Assembly (NCBI RefSeq): GCF_030362855.1
Contig: NZ_JAUCBP010000013.1
Span: forward strand, 186,001-250,000
Direction of reading: 5' to 3'
Source of the DNA: Neoalteromonas arenosi
GTDB taxonomy: Bacteria; Pseudomonadota; Gammaproteobacteria; Enterobacterales; Alteromonadaceae
DNA: 64,000 bases
Part shown: positions 37,547 to 48,475 of the stretch, piece after piece
How positions within the stretch are numbered: position 1 is the first letter of the stretch
Layout: each line of letters opens with the position of its first letter
The notes under the pieces: model-generated
The model's database searches: none
What the model saw: only the letters and a program-made list of their open reading frames with translations
What the model was told of the DNA's origin: nothing
Program-made: the position numbers and the translations under genes

Positions 37547-37915
37547 TTAAGAATTGAGTACTTTCGCGGATATTACCAGCAGCTTACTCGGATCGAATGG
37601 CTTGACCATCCAGCCAGTAGCTCCAGCCGCCCGTCCTTGCATTTTCATTTCGTCACTGGCTTCGGTCGTCAGCACTACAATTGGCGTGCGCTTGTAGTTA
37701 TCCATTTGGCGCAGGGCGCGAATAAGCGAGAGGCCATCCATACGCGGCATATTTTGATCAGTTAAAACAAAATCATATTGGTTTGTTTGACATTTCTCGA
37801 GCGCTTCTTGACCATCTTCAGCGCTGGCCACGTCGTAACCTCCACTAGCTAGAGTGGCTTCAACCATTTGGCGAATGGATGGTGAGTCGTCAACAATAAG
37901 TATCTTATTTGGCAT
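37547..37915 (-). CDS. cheY: CheY response regulator
   Basis: A 122-residue single receiver domain with acid pocket DD (9-10), phospho-acceptor D53 (LTDQNMP), Thr in VLTTEA and Lys109 (VKPFD). It carries CheA's signal, but whether the target is a flagellar motor or another output is unclear, since no flagellar genes are near. Confidence 0.95.
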   Translation of the reverse strand: MPNKILIVDDSPSIRQMVEATLASGGYDVASAEDGQEALEKCQTNQYDFVLTDQNMPRMDGLSLIRALRQMDNYKRTPIVVLTTEASDEMKMQGRAAGATGWMVKPFDPSKLLVISAKVLNS

Positions 37916-37945
37916 AGCTCTCTCGTTCGATTTTACCTTTCTGGG

Positions 37946-38653
37946 TTAGAATAATTCTACCTCACCAGCCGCTGTTGTTTGACTAGTAACCGGGTTTTTT
38001 TTGTTTTCGCGCAGCGCTTGAAGTGCTGTTAGTTGCGGCTGAACATCGCTAATGTTGAGCGTTTTGTGTTGCTCCAGCAAACCACTGAGTAAATTGTTAT
38101 AAGTGCTTAAGGTTTCGATGGTAAAACTTAAACTCTGGCCATTGATATCGCCAAACTGCAAACTGCGCACTGCATCAGCAATATTCACTTTGATTTGATT
38201 GTCTGTAATTTGTATCAATGGGTGTGAATGCAAACTTTGCATGTGTTGCAGAGCTTTTTGCACAATGTTTTCACGCTCTTCCGCAGACGCTTGGCTACTA
38301 GGGGCGATTATCGCACTGAGCAATTTAGATTGTGTGTCGATCACCGACTGTAGCTGCACAAAATGATTAGAAAGCAATGCAATGGCTTCATTTTGAGTGG
38401 TGAGTACATGGTTTAGATCGCTAACGCACTCACGATTTATGGCTATTGATTGAGTGATGATTGCTGCCGTAGCATCAGCTGCGTCGGTGGATAGCTCAAA
38501 GAGATTGTCATTGGCAAGTGCTTTACGGTTTTGCAGCGCTAATAACAATACACTAAAAATAATCCCGCTAAGCACGCCCAGAAGCGGCGAAAAGTAAGCG
38601 CCGACAACTATGGCGATACAAATAGTGATCAGTAGCGTAAGTGATTTTGCCAT
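37946..38653 (-). CDS. membrane-anchored protein with CheZ-like motif, first gene of the che operon
   Basis: A 235-residue protein with an N-terminal hydrophobic hairpin (about 4-40), a helical region (50-215) and a C-terminal tail ending GEVELF. Around residue 168 it reads LQFGDINGQ, which carries the D-x-x-G-Q arrangement of the CheZ active helix (QDLTGQ in E. coli, the Asp and Gln that promote CheY dephosphorylation). It stands 30 bp upstream of cheY. I infer a membrane-bound CheZ-like CheY phosphatase or localiser. An MCP-like scaffold is the alternative. No annotated family is certain. Confidence 0.65.
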   Translation of the reverse strand: MAKSLTLLITICIAIVVGAYFSPLLGVLSGIIFSVLLLALQNRKALANDNLFELSTDAADATAAIITQSIAINRECVSDLNHVLTTQNEAIALLSNHFVQLQSVIDTQSKLLSAIIAPSSQASAEERENIVQKALQHMQSLHSHPLIQITDNQIKVNIADAVRSLQFGDINGQSLSFTIETLSTYNNLLSGLLEQHKTLNISDVQPQLTALQALRENKKNPVTSQTTAAGEVELF

Positions 38654-38795
38654 TCCAACAGATATGTTTTACAAACTTTAGATTAAGCATATACCAAAAT
38701 CTCGAAAGAAGATGAATTTCATTACACAAAACAACAGTTTATTTCCAATCCTAGATAACCTGGTTAATGACAGAACTGGTCGTTTAAAGCAGGCA

Positions 38796-38826
38796 TAAAA
38801 AAACCGCGGGTTTAGGGGCCCGCGGC
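38796..38826 (-). terminator. groEL terminator
   Basis: The 7-bp GC stem CCGCGGG/CCCGCGG (38804-38810 with 38819-38825) is followed on the minus strand by seven T. Confidence 0.9.
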
Positions 38827-38854
38827 TTATTTGACTGCTGGGTTAGCGGTCGGC

Positions 38855-40513
<1,659 letters not shown>

Positions 40514-40540
40514 CTAATACTTTAAATTGGTTTAAACGTC

Positions 40541-40831
40541 TTATTCTACGATCGCAAGAATGTCGCTTTCGCTCATGATGAGAACTTCCTCACCGTCTAA
40601 TTTTTCAGTTTTTACGCCATAACCGTCATTGAAAATAACGGTATCGCCAACCTTAACGTCAAGAGGCTTAACATCGCCATTCTCTAGCACGCGGCCATTA
40701 CCTACAGCGATAATTTTGCCACGGGTTGATTTTTCTGCAGCAGAGCCAGTTAAAACGATACCGCCCGCAGACTTACTTTCTTGGTCGTCGCGTTGAACGA
40801 TTACGCGGTCATGTAAAGGACGAATTGCCAT
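40541..40831 (-). CDS. groS: co-chaperonin GroES
   Basis: A 96-residue protein starting [16 protein letters not shown] with the mobile loop [14 protein letters not shown]. It caps GroEL. The ATG at 40831 matches the family; an upstream in-frame start would add eight non-conserved residues. A heat-shock promoter lies about 90 bp upstream. Confidence 0.99.
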   Translation of the reverse strand: MAIRPLHDRVIVQRDDQESKSAGGIVLTGSAAEKSTRGKIIAVGNGRVLENGDVKPLDVKVGDTVIFNDGYGVKTEKLDGEEVLIMSESDILAIVE

Positions 40832-40920
40832 TTTCAAATCTCCTGAAAATTCCAAATTACTTAGTGTGTGTCCGTCATCAAGCAGTGGCCTGATGACTTA
40901 AAAATTTATTCTGCGGGGTT

Positions 40921-40948
40921 AAATGGGTATGCCCTTGCCAATCTCAAG
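40921..40948 (-). promoter_or_regulatory. sigma-32 (heat-shock) promoter of groSL
   Basis: On the minus strand CTTGAG (40943-40948) and ACCCATTT (40921-40928) stand 14 bp apart, close to the CTTGAA-13/14-CCCCATTT rule seen in E. coli groE. No CIRCE element is evident, so control is by RpoH. Confidence 0.8.
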
Positions 40949-40979
40949 GGTATTTTGCAAAAAAAGTCGAAAAATCTAG

Positions 40980-41489
40980 CTAATGCTTATCTTCGTTGGG
41001 GAGTTGAGGCTTATTTTGTTCATCATGGGCGTGATACTCACCTTCAATAATGTCTCCGTCGTCAGCTTTATTGCGAGCTTGATAATGTTGATGAAACTGC
41101 TGTGTGTGAGAAAACTGCACCGTAGCATGCTTACTTTGCAACAGCTTGACTAACAAAGCTTTGCCGATCAACTTTCGAGTCACCGGCACAGTAAACAAAA
41201 GGCCGATAAAGTCTGTCACAAATCCCGGGGTCACTAGCAATACTCCGGCGACCAGTAACAACAGACCCTGCGCGAGTTCTTCGCCAGGCATTTGGCCTTG
41301 ATTCATTTTTTGTTGCGCTGCTTGCAGCGTCGACAAGCCTTCGCGTCTAACCAGATAGGCACCGATAAAGGCGGTTACGATAACAATAGCAACTGTATTC
41401 CAACCACCGATAACGCCCCCGACTTGAATCAGCAGTGCAATTTCGACAATCGGCATTACAGCAAAGAGAAGAAATAAGATTCCCAACAA
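40980..41489 (-). CDS. fxsA: FxsA family inner-membrane protein
   Basis: A 169-residue protein starting with three to four hydrophobic helices, including LFAVMPIVEIALLIQVGGVIGG and the GLLLLVAGVLLVTPGFVTD signature, then a charged cytoplasmic tail. In E. coli FxsA eases exclusion of phage T7 by the F plasmid; its normal role is unclear. It lies upstream of groSL as in many gammaproteobacteria, transcribed from its own promoter. Confidence 0.92.
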   Translation of the reverse strand: MLGILFLLFAVMPIVEIALLIQVGGVIGGWNTVAIVIVTAFIGAYLVRREGLSTLQAAQQKMNQGQMPGEELAQGLLLLVAGVLLVTPGFVTDFIGLLFTVPVTRKLIGKALLVKLLQSKHATVQFSHTQQFHQHYQARNKADDGDIIEGEYHAHDEQNKPQLPNEDKH

Positions 41490-41663
41490 GTAGTCCTGAA
41501 TTTTGGTGTTTGTTATGAAGTATGGGGCGATTCTGACAAATCAACCACTGTCATTGCGTAATAATAGCTAGACCTTAGTATGGATTTGCGCATAGTGTCA
41601 CGAAAAATCACTTGCTAACCTTCGACAGTATGAAATTCTTTTGTCTGTTAGTAGGTCAATCTC

Positions 41664-41987
41664 ATGGAACTAGAACAACCCATTGCTATTGTACTTTGTA
41701 CCGTCACGCATAAACGCAATGCCGTGACACTTGCAAAAGCGCTCATCAACGACGGCTGTGCTGTATGTGTCAACATCATTGAAGATGTGACATCAGTGTA
41801 TCGATGGGATGACAACGTGGTTGAAGATATTGAATGCCAGTTAGTGATCAAAACTGCGGCGAGTCACGTTGATGAAGCATATGAATTGATGTTAAGTATG
41901 CATCCTTACGATGTGCCGGAATGGGTTGTTATTAACGCTGGTGCCAGCGAACCCTATATAGACTGGATGAAAAATAACCTGAAATGA
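41664..41987 (+). CDS. cutA: CutA divalent-cation tolerance protein
   Basis: A 107-residue CutA1 trimer-type protein (IVLCTVTHKRNAVTLAKALI, AVCVNIIEDVTSVYRWD). It is linked to metal tolerance, though the mechanism is disputed. Its stop overlaps the dsbD ATG (ATGA), a common cutA-dsbD arrangement. Confidence 0.95.
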   Translation: MELEQPIAIVLCTVTHKRNAVTLAKALINDGCAVCVNIIEDVTSVYRWDDNVVEDIECQLVIKTAASHVDEAYELMLSMHPYDVPEWVVINAGASEPYIDWMKNNLK

Positions 41988-43804
41988 AATATAAAAATGT
42001 AGTACTCCTTATTATGGCGTTAGTTTTAGCCTTTCCATGGGCGTGTGGCGCTCAAGGCCAAGACGCCATTGACCCGTTAGCGGATTTGTTTGCCGATACC
42101 CCTGAGTTTTTGCCGGAAGAGCAGGCTTTTCAATTCGATTTTGTACAACGGGGTGATAAGTTGGTGGTTAATTTCGCGATTGCCGACGGTTACTACTTAT
42201 ATAAAAAGCAAATTAAAACAGTCACCAAAGACGCTACACTGGGGGACCCTGTATTACCCGCAGGAGTAGAAATCGAAGACGAGTTTTTCGGTGTCTCTGA
42301 GGTTTATTACGAGCAACTTGATATCATTTTTCCTATTTTGCAATCCAAGCAAGATGGTTCAGTAAAGCTGCGTTATCAGGGCTGTGCTGACGCGGGATTG
42401 TGCTATCCGCCTACCACTCGCGTGATTTATCTAGACCAAGTCGGCGATAGCGCTTCAAGTGGTTTAGAATCTAACAAACAATCCGCGCAGACTGGTGATG
42501 CGGTCGTTTCGCAACAATTTGGTCTTGCTGACCGATTATCATCTGATGAAGGTTTGATGCTGACGCTGTTGTTGTTTCTCGCCTTGGGTATTGGCTTAGC
42601 GTTTACGCCATGTGTTTTTCCAATGTACCCAATTTTATCGGGTATCGTTATTGGTCAAGGTAAACAAATTAAAACGTCTCGCGCTTTCACACTGTCGTTT
42701 GTATACGTTCAAGGTATGGCGATCACGTACTCCATTCTAGGGTTGATCGTGGCCTCTGCTGGGGTGAAATTCCAAGCAGCATTGCAACATCCTGCTATTT
42801 TAGTCGCGCTAATCATTATCTTCTTGTTATTAGCATTGGTGATGTTCGGGGCATACGAGCTGCAATTACCGAGCAAGTGGCAAGAAAAACTCAATGGCCT
42901 AAGTAACGAGCAAAAAGGCGGTAGCCTAGTCGGTGTCTTTGTAATGGGGATGATTTCGGGCTTAGTTGCGTCACCTTGTACTACTGCGCCATTAACTGGG
43001 ATATTGCTATTTATCGCGCAAAGCGGCGATCTCTTCTTGGGCTTCGTATCCTTGTATGCCTTGAGTATTGGTATGGGGATCCCGCTTATTTTATTTGGTA
43101 TGACAGGTGGTAAGCTATTGCCTAAAGCGGGTAACTGGATGAATGTTGTCAAAGTTACCTTCGGTTTTATGATGGTGGCCGTAGCGATATTATTCGTTGA
43201 GCGTCTGTGGATTTCATTCTGGACAGACGTTATGTATGCGGTACTTGGTTTTACTACTTTCACGTATTTTTATGTGATGAATCAAAACACCACAGTGACC
43301 TTCTTTAAAGGTGTGCGTAGCTTCGTTATCTTTGCTGGTCTTTTTGCTTCAGCCTTGTATGGTTACAACGCGATTACCCCACAAGCAGGTTACACTGCTG
43401 GTTCATCACCTGTCGCTTCGCAAAGTTACGGGCATCCGGAGTTTGTCGTCGTTCGCGACTTGGCTGACTTTGAGTCAAAACTGGCCAAAGCTAATGCGGA
43501 TGGTATGAGTGTCATGGTCGACTTGTACGCAGATTGGTGTGTCGCTTGTAAAGAGTTTGAGAAATACACCTTTCCAGACCCGGCGGTAGTTGATGCGCTT
43601 AGCAACACAGTGTGGATGCAAATTGACCTTACTGAAAACACCCCAACCAGTATTGAGTTTCAGGAGGCATTTTCCGTATTAGGGTTGCCAACCATTTTGT
43701 TCTTCAATGCGCAAGGCGAAGAACTAAAATCAGCGCGGGTAACTGGCTTCATGCGGGCCGAGCCATTTGCTGAGCACGTTCGCCGCGCGCTGCCGAAAAC
43801 CTGA
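41984..43804 (+). CDS. dsbD: thiol:disulfide interchange protein DsbD
   Basis: A 606-residue protein: signal peptide (to about residue 24), periplasmic n-domain with the Cys pair in GCADAGLCYPP, eight-helix membrane domain with Cys in FTPCVFPM and SPCTTAP, and a C-terminal thioredoxin-like domain with CVAC (ADWCVACKEF). It carries electrons from thioredoxin across the membrane to DsbC/DsbG and cytochrome maturation. All six Cys are present. Confidence 0.96.
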   Translation: MKYKNVVLLIMALVLAFPWACGAQGQDAIDPLADLFADTPEFLPEEQAFQFDFVQRGDKLVVNFAIADGYYLYKKQIKTVTKDATLGDPVLPAGVEIEDEFFGVSEVYYEQLDIIFPILQSKQDGSVKLRYQGCADAGLCYPPTTRVIYLDQVGDSASSGLESNKQSAQTGDAVVSQQFGLADRLSSDEGLMLTLLLFLALGIGLAFTPCVFPMYPILSGIVIGQGKQIKTSRAFTLSFVYVQGMAITYSILGLIVASAGVKFQAALQHPAILVALIIIFLLLALVMFGAYELQLPSKWQEKLNGLSNEQKGGSLVGVFVMGMISGLVASPCTTAPLTGILLFIAQSGDLFLGFVSLYALSIGMGIPLILFGMTGGKLLPKAGNWMNVVKVTFGFMMVAVAILFVERLWISFWTDVMYAVLGFTTFTYFYVMNQNTTVTFFKGVRSFVIFAGLFASALYGYNAITPQAGYTAGSSPVASQSYGHPEFVVVRDLADFESKLAKANADGMSVMVDLYADWCVACKEFEKYTFPDPAVVDALSNTVWMQIDLTENTPTSIEFQEAFSVLGLPTILFFNAQGEELKSARVTGFMRAEPFAEHVRRALPKT

Positions 43805-43818
43805 TCAAATCAGCGATG

Positions 43819-43841
43819 ACCTACGTTAACACTGCGTAGGT
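43819..43841 (+). terminator. possible terminator behind dsbD
   Basis: A 7-bp inverted repeat ACCTACG/CGTAGGT around a 9-base loop is followed five bases later by a short T run. Moderate only. Confidence 0.4.
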
Positions 43842-43942
43842 TGTCGATTTTTACATGTTTTGTCGCACAAAAGCGGCAAAACAGCCATTCCGCACCTTTC
43901 GATTGAAAAGACATCCTACAATCACTCTACAGGAGGATTGCG

Positions 43943-44755
43943 ATGCCACTTTTACACAAATCTATATGGGCCAGTTTGCTGCTAGTTGTAAGCGCGCTTG
44001 CTAGCGCAGCCGACTGTTACGATGAGTGGTTTTGTGTCGAATTGAACCGTCAGCACGGCGCTGCGACAGTGGCGAATATTACAGATTTTCCTGTAGTCGT
44101 AACCGTCACTGGAGAGTGGCGCGATATCTCAGGAAAGACCCACAATTTTGCCGAAACGCTAAATCTCGATGGATATCAGAAGGCTACTTTATTCGAATTC
44201 GATACTGCGCATAAGCGAGTTGGGCGCTATTTTAGCTATTCTGCACGTTGGGTGGGCGGCGTACTGGGTGCAAAGCACGACCCGCAAGCAATTTATCACT
44301 ATCCGTTTAAAGCCGAGCAAAAGCGCTGGTTAGTACAGGGCTTTAATGGTGCTTTCAGTCATTACGGTGCTTCGCGATATGCAGTAGATTTTGCTGTGCC
44401 AGAGGGTACGCCAGTATTAGCGGCGCGTTCGGGTGTGGTTATCGATAGCGAAGCACGCTTTAACAACGGTGGAGCGTCACGTCGCTACGCCCGTTATGCC
44501 AACTATATTGTCATTCTGCATGATGATGGTACGACGGGGGAGTACTACCATCTGCAGCAAGGTGGAGTAACAGTAAAACGGGGTCAGCAAGTCGAATCAG
44601 GTGAGCTGATTGGTTACTCTGGAAACACCGGCTTTTCATCACTACCCCATTTGCATTTCGCGGTATACCAAGCAATGCCAGACGGTAAATTCCAGTCATT
44701 ACCCTTCGAGTTTACACCAGCAGATACAGTTACAGAGGCCCCAAGTGCCGACTAG
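43943..44755 (+). CDS. exported M23 (LytM-type) metallopeptidase
   Basis: A 270-residue protein with a signal peptide (cleavage after LASAA, about 22). A non-catalytic beta domain follows (about 25-125), then the peptidase domain (about 130-260) with the zinc ligands H in SHYGASRYAVDFA, the paired Asp, and HLH in PHLHFAV. These enzymes cut peptidoglycan cross-links. The zinc residues are intact, so it is probably active. Good AGGAGG ribosome site. Confidence 0.9.
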   Translation: MPLLHKSIWASLLLVVSALASAADCYDEWFCVELNRQHGAATVANITDFPVVVTVTGEWRDISGKTHNFAETLNLDGYQKATLFEFDTAHKRVGRYFSYSARWVGGVLGAKHDPQAIYHYPFKAEQKRWLVQGFNGAFSHYGASRYAVDFAVPEGTPVLAARSGVVIDSEARFNNGGASRRYARYANYIVILHDDGTTGEYYHLQQGGVTVKRGQQVESGELIGYSGNTGFSSLPHLHFAVYQAMPDGKFQSLPFEFTPADTVTEAPSAD

Positions 44756-44931
44756 ATGTCTATCACAGCCTCATTAGACCAGTATTTTGCTGTTATCTTC
44801 TGCAAATTGACTATAATTTTGCCCATATCAGTAGGCTTGATGGATTTTTATACTGTTGCCTGAGTAATTATCCATAGCCACAAAAAAATGTTAGTTTAAA
44901 AAGCACGTTCGTTACAATTGGCTACTAAGTT

Positions 44932-45372
44932 TTGAAAATATTGCTATTAAATGGCCCAAACTTGAATATGTTGGGTAAGCGAGAGCCTGAGATATATGGT
45001 TCACAATCGCTAGATGACATTGTTGCGCAGTTAACTGCTACTGCTAAGGACAGAGATATCAACTTATCGCACATTCAGAGTAATTCTGAATCGGCGCTAA
45101 TTGATGCGGTTCACGCCGTTTTTGGCAATGTCGATGGTATTATTATTAATCCGGCAGCTTTTACTCATACCAGTGTGGCGTTGCGAGATGCAATTTTAAG
45201 CATCGGTGTACCTTTTGTTGAAGTTCACCTATCGAATGTTCACGCTCGCGAGCCCTTTAGACAGCATTCTTACTTTTCAGACGTCGCCCTTGGCGTCATC
45301 TGTGGTTGTGGCGCGCAAGGGTATTCCTTTGCACTAGACACCCTTTATAAACACTTAACATCGAAAGAATAG
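44932..45372 (+). CDS. aroQ: type II 3-dehydroquinate dehydratase
   Basis: A 146-residue enzyme of the shikimate pathway starting [22 protein letters not shown] with the catalytic Tyr and the [13 protein letters not shown] and [15 protein letters not shown] blocks. The only family-compatible start is a TTG at 44932: the frame is closed six bases upstream. The ribosome site is poor. It is followed 9 bp later by accB. Confidence 0.95.
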   Translation: MKILLLNGPNLNMLGKREPEIYGSQSLDDIVAQLTATAKDRDINLSHIQSNSESALIDAVHAVFGNVDGIIINPAAFTHTSVALRDAILSIGVPFVEVHLSNVHAREPFRQHSYFSDVALGVICGCGAQGYSFALDTLYKHLTSKE

Positions 45373-45381
45373 AGACAGAAC

Positions 45382-45831
45382 ATGGACATTAGAAAAATCA
45401 AAAAGCTTATCGAGTTGGTCGAAGAGTCAGGTATTGCTGAACTTGAGATCACAGAGGGCGAAGAATCTGTACGTATTCACCGCGGCTCTAGCCAAGCAGC
45501 AGCACCACAAGTGCATTATGCTGCGCCAGCTCCGGCACCAGCGCCAGCACCAGCAGCTCCAGCGGCAGAAGCTGCGCCTGCAGCACCAGCTATAACGGGT
45601 CACGTAGTTAAGTCACCTATGGTCGGTACGTTCTACCGCGCATCTTCTCCAGAAGCTAAGCCTTTTGTTGAAGTCGGTCAAAACGTCAATGTCGGCGATA
45701 CCTTGTGTATTGTCGAAGCCATGAAAATGATGAACCAAATTGAAGCCGATAAGGCAGGCGTGGTTCGTGAAATTTTAGTTGAGAATCAAGACGCGGTTGA
45801 GTTTGATCAGCCTATGTTCATTATCGAATAA
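45382..45831 (+). CDS. accB: biotin carboxyl carrier protein of acetyl-CoA carboxylase
   Basis: A 149-residue protein. The N-terminal domain is followed by a long Ala/Pro linker (about 45-75) and the biotinyl domain with the lysine in EAMKMMN. It carries CO2 from AccC to AccAD for fatty-acid synthesis. Operon aroQ-accB-accC. Confidence 0.98.
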   Translation: MDIRKIKKLIELVEESGIAELEITEGEESVRIHRGSSQAAAPQVHYAAPAPAPAPAPAAPAAEAAPAAPAITGHVVKSPMVGTFYRASSPEAKPFVEVGQNVNVGDTLCIVEAMKMMNQIEADKAGVVREILVENQDAVEFDQPMFIIE

Positions 45832-45845
45832 ACGAGTTTACTGTC

Positions 45846-47189
45846 ATGCTTGATAAAGTATTAATTGCCAATCGTGGTGAGATCGCATTGCGGATCTTGC
45901 GCGCGTGCAAGGAACTTGGGATCAAGACAGTTGCCGTTCACTCGACCGCTGATCAAAATCTTAAGCACGTGCTGTTGGCCGACGAATCAATTTGTATAGG
46001 CAAACCGTCAGCCACAGAAAGTTATTTACATATACCGGCGATAATCGCCGCGGCGGAAGTCACTAATTCCATAGCTATCCACCCTGGATACGGATTCTTA
46101 GCGGAAAATGCCGAGTTTGCTGAGGCTGTTGAGCGCTCTGGGTTTATTTTCATTGGTCCGACCGCTGATACTATCAATTTGATGGGGGATAAAGTGTCCG
46201 CCATCAATGCGATGAAAAAAGCGGGTGTGCCTTGTGTGCCTGGTTCCGATGGTCCACTAAATGACGACGAAGAGCGCAACAAAAGTATTGCGAAGCGCAT
46301 TGGGTATCCAATTATCGTTAAGGCAGCTGGCGGCGGTGGCGGTCGTGGTATGCGAGTGGTACGCAGCGAAGGCGAATTGATCAACGCAATAGCTACAACC
46401 CAAGCTGAAGCAGGCGCTGCTTTTGGTAATAGCATGGTCTACATGGAGAAATTCCTTGAGAACCCTCGCCATGTTGAGATTCAAGTCTTGGCTGATGGTC
46501 AAGGTAATGCAGTGCATCTTGCTGAGCGTGACTGTTCCATGCAACGACGTCACCAAAAGGTTGTTGAGGAAGCCCCAGCACCGGGAATTTCTGAACAAAT
46601 GCGCAATAAAATCGGTGATCGTTGTCGTAAGGCATGTATCGAGATTGGCTATCGCGGCGCGGGTACCTTTGAGTTCTTGTATGAAAACGGTGAATTTTAC
46701 TTCATCGAAATGAATACCCGTATTCAAGTAGAGCACCCGGTGTCTGAGATGATCACAGGTGTTGATTTGATCAAGGAGCAATTGCGAATTGCCGCTGGCC
46801 AGCCACTGTCTATCGATCAGTCACAAATCAAAGTTCGCGGTCATGCGATTGAGTGCCGAATCAACGCAGAGGATCCAGACACCTTTATTCCAAGCCCGGG
46901 CAAAATTGATATGTTCCACTCGCCAGGAGGCTTGGGCGTTCGTTGGGATTCTCATATTTATGCAGGATACATTGTGCCACCGTTCTATGACTCGATGATT
47001 GGTAAATTGATCACTTACGGTGAAAGTCGTGACGAAGCGATCGCGCGTATGCGACACGCACTCGATGAATTAGTGATTGAAGGGATTAAAACCAATATAC
47101 CTTTGCAAAGACGTATCATGGCAGATGAAAACTTCTTCAACGGTGGTACTAACATTCACTATTTGGAGAAAAAACTGGGTTTGGCGTAA
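45846..47189 (+). CDS. accC: biotin carboxylase subunit of acetyl-CoA carboxylase
   Basis: A 447-residue ATP-grasp enzyme (449 in E. coli) beginning [17 protein letters not shown], with the Gly-rich ATP loop [11 protein letters not shown] and the metal site [14 protein letters not shown]. It carboxylates the biotin on AccB. It is 14 bp behind accB and followed by a terminator. Confidence 0.98.
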   Translation: MLDKVLIANRGEIALRILRACKELGIKTVAVHSTADQNLKHVLLADESICIGKPSATESYLHIPAIIAAAEVTNSIAIHPGYGFLAENAEFAEAVERSGFIFIGPTADTINLMGDKVSAINAMKKAGVPCVPGSDGPLNDDEERNKSIAKRIGYPIIVKAAGGGGGRGMRVVRSEGELINAIATTQAEAGAAFGNSMVYMEKFLENPRHVEIQVLADGQGNAVHLAERDCSMQRRHQKVVEEAPAPGISEQMRNKIGDRCRKACIEIGYRGAGTFEFLYENGEFYFIEMNTRIQVEHPVSEMITGVDLIKEQLRIAAGQPLSIDQSQIKVRGHAIECRINAEDPDTFIPSPGKIDMFHSPGGLGVRWDSHIYAGYIVPPFYDSMIGKLITYGESRDEAIARMRHALDELVIEGIKTNIPLQRRIMADENFFNGGTNIHYLEKKLGLA

Positions 47190-47214
47190 ACGCCTGAACA
47201 TCAGTATTGACAGT

Positions 47215-47250
47215 AAAAAGGCTAGTTCAGTTATTGAATTAGCCTTTTTT
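47215..47250 (+). terminator. terminator behind accC
   Basis: The arms AAAAAGGCTAGTTCA and TGAATTAGCCTTTTT pair with one G-T wobble around a five-base loop and end in T residues: Rho-independent. Confidence 0.85.
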
Positions 47251-47310
47251 GATCGCATAGACATTTAACGGCGGGTGGACTAGCCTTTTTACAAGGTGTT
47301 ACATAAGGAT

Positions 47311-48300
47311 ATGGTCATAAATTCAACAATTATTACAGCTTTAAACAACTTCATTGGCTGGCGTGCCAACGGTCAGTCAAAAAATTGCAAGCGAGCGATT
47401 GCAGGACTGCTGTTTGCAGCCTTGGCAGCCTTGATGGCGCCTTCAGTTAGCGCAGATTATCAACAAAAAATCGATGTACAAACTCGCGCTGATGACCGCT
47501 CCGGGCGAGATATTCGATATCAATACCGGGTGCGATTTTACCCGCAATATTCCTTTGATGATGCATACAGTGTGCATGCTTTTGCTGCAACTGGCGATGA
47601 CTTCGCTTCTAGTCACAACACTGTCGATGATGGAGACGTTGATTTTTTTTACTTACGCCGAGCGTATTTGCGTCATTCGGGGGATTATGGCAAAACCGAG
47701 TTTGGCGTAATCCCGACCTACAAGGGGCGAGTCTCTTCATCAGGATTATCCAAAGATGGATGGATCAGTGGCATTCGTCATGTCAGACAATTCGATAATG
47801 ACAGCCAGTTTGAAATCGTTGTGGGCCAACTCGATAACCTGAACCCTGCTCGCGCACTCGATGCTCCTGACAAAATCGACTATGTAGAGCTGGAATACTC
47901 TGCCAGAATGAGCCAGCGCAACAGCTTTGAGTTTAGTTTGGAGCGTATGACTGATGCTAACTTTATTCGAACTGAATACCGCTATCAAATTAATGACAAT
48001 CATTTGGTGTTTACAGAATGGGTCAAACAAGTCGCCAACTCACAGTCAAAAGTGGTGTTAGGTGTAGAGGGGGAATTAGTGTTTTGGCAGCAGCCGATTG
48101 AATACTTTAGTTATTATTCTTACGTCAGTAATGACTTTGGCCTACGCGCAGAACTAACAGAAGATTTCATCGATGTCGGCAATGGCTTTTCGGCGAAGTT
48201 CAGTGCAGATATTGATACGCTACGAGGTAGTTGGTTTGTGCGTTTTGACCACGTTGATAGTCGCTCAAGAGTATTAGCGGGACTTTCTTGGAAATTATAA
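47311..48300 (+). CDS. outer-membrane beta-barrel protein, porin-like (unknown substrate)
   Basis: About 329 residues. A hydrophobic export segment (AIAGLLFAALAALMAPSVSA) sits about 30 residues in, behind an unusually long charged N terminus, so the true start may be further downstream. The rest alternates polar and aromatic residues as in beta barrels and ends in WKL, near the usual final aromatic. It resembles Alteromonadales outer-membrane proteins without a known function. A hairpin (GGCCCAC/GTGGGCC, 48305-48323) lies just behind it. Confidence 0.6.
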   Translation: MVINSTIITALNNFIGWRANGQSKNCKRAIAGLLFAALAALMAPSVSADYQQKIDVQTRADDRSGRDIRYQYRVRFYPQYSFDDAYSVHAFAATGDDFASSHNTVDDGDVDFFYLRRAYLRHSGDYGKTEFGVIPTYKGRVSSSGLSKDGWISGIRHVRQFDNDSQFEIVVGQLDNLNPARALDAPDKIDYVELEYSARMSQRNSFEFSLERMTDANFIRTEYRYQINDNHLVFTEWVKQVANSQSKVVLGVEGELVFWQQPIEYFSYYSYVSNDFGLRAELTEDFIDVGNGFSAKFSADIDTLRGSWFVRFDHVDSRSRVLAGLSWKL

Positions 48301-48304
48301 AAAA

Positions 48305-48323
48305 GGCCCACATAAAGTGGGCC
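48305..48323. terminator. hairpin behind the barrel gene
   Basis: A 7-bp stem GGCCCAC/GTGGGCC with a five-base loop. The T run is on the minus-strand side, so as a plus-strand terminator it is weak. Confidence 0.4.
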
Positions 48324-48475
48324 AAACAGCAAGAACGCGTACACACTTCAACAGTGCATAATAAGTTACGCTGCAAGCCATAAAACAGATCGAAAATATT
48401 TTTCATTTATGTGAAAAAAACGTAGTCTGTTAGTCGTTTATTTGCTCGTTTCCCAAACAGGACGTTTGCTGCACT

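Noticed and set aside
30057-38653. Flagellar chemotaxis cluster
   Set aside because: No flagellar gene is in the window, so the output of the CheY is left open.
45502-45598. Ala/Pro-coding repeats suggesting a repeat array
   Set aside because: They encode the normal flexible linker of AccB.
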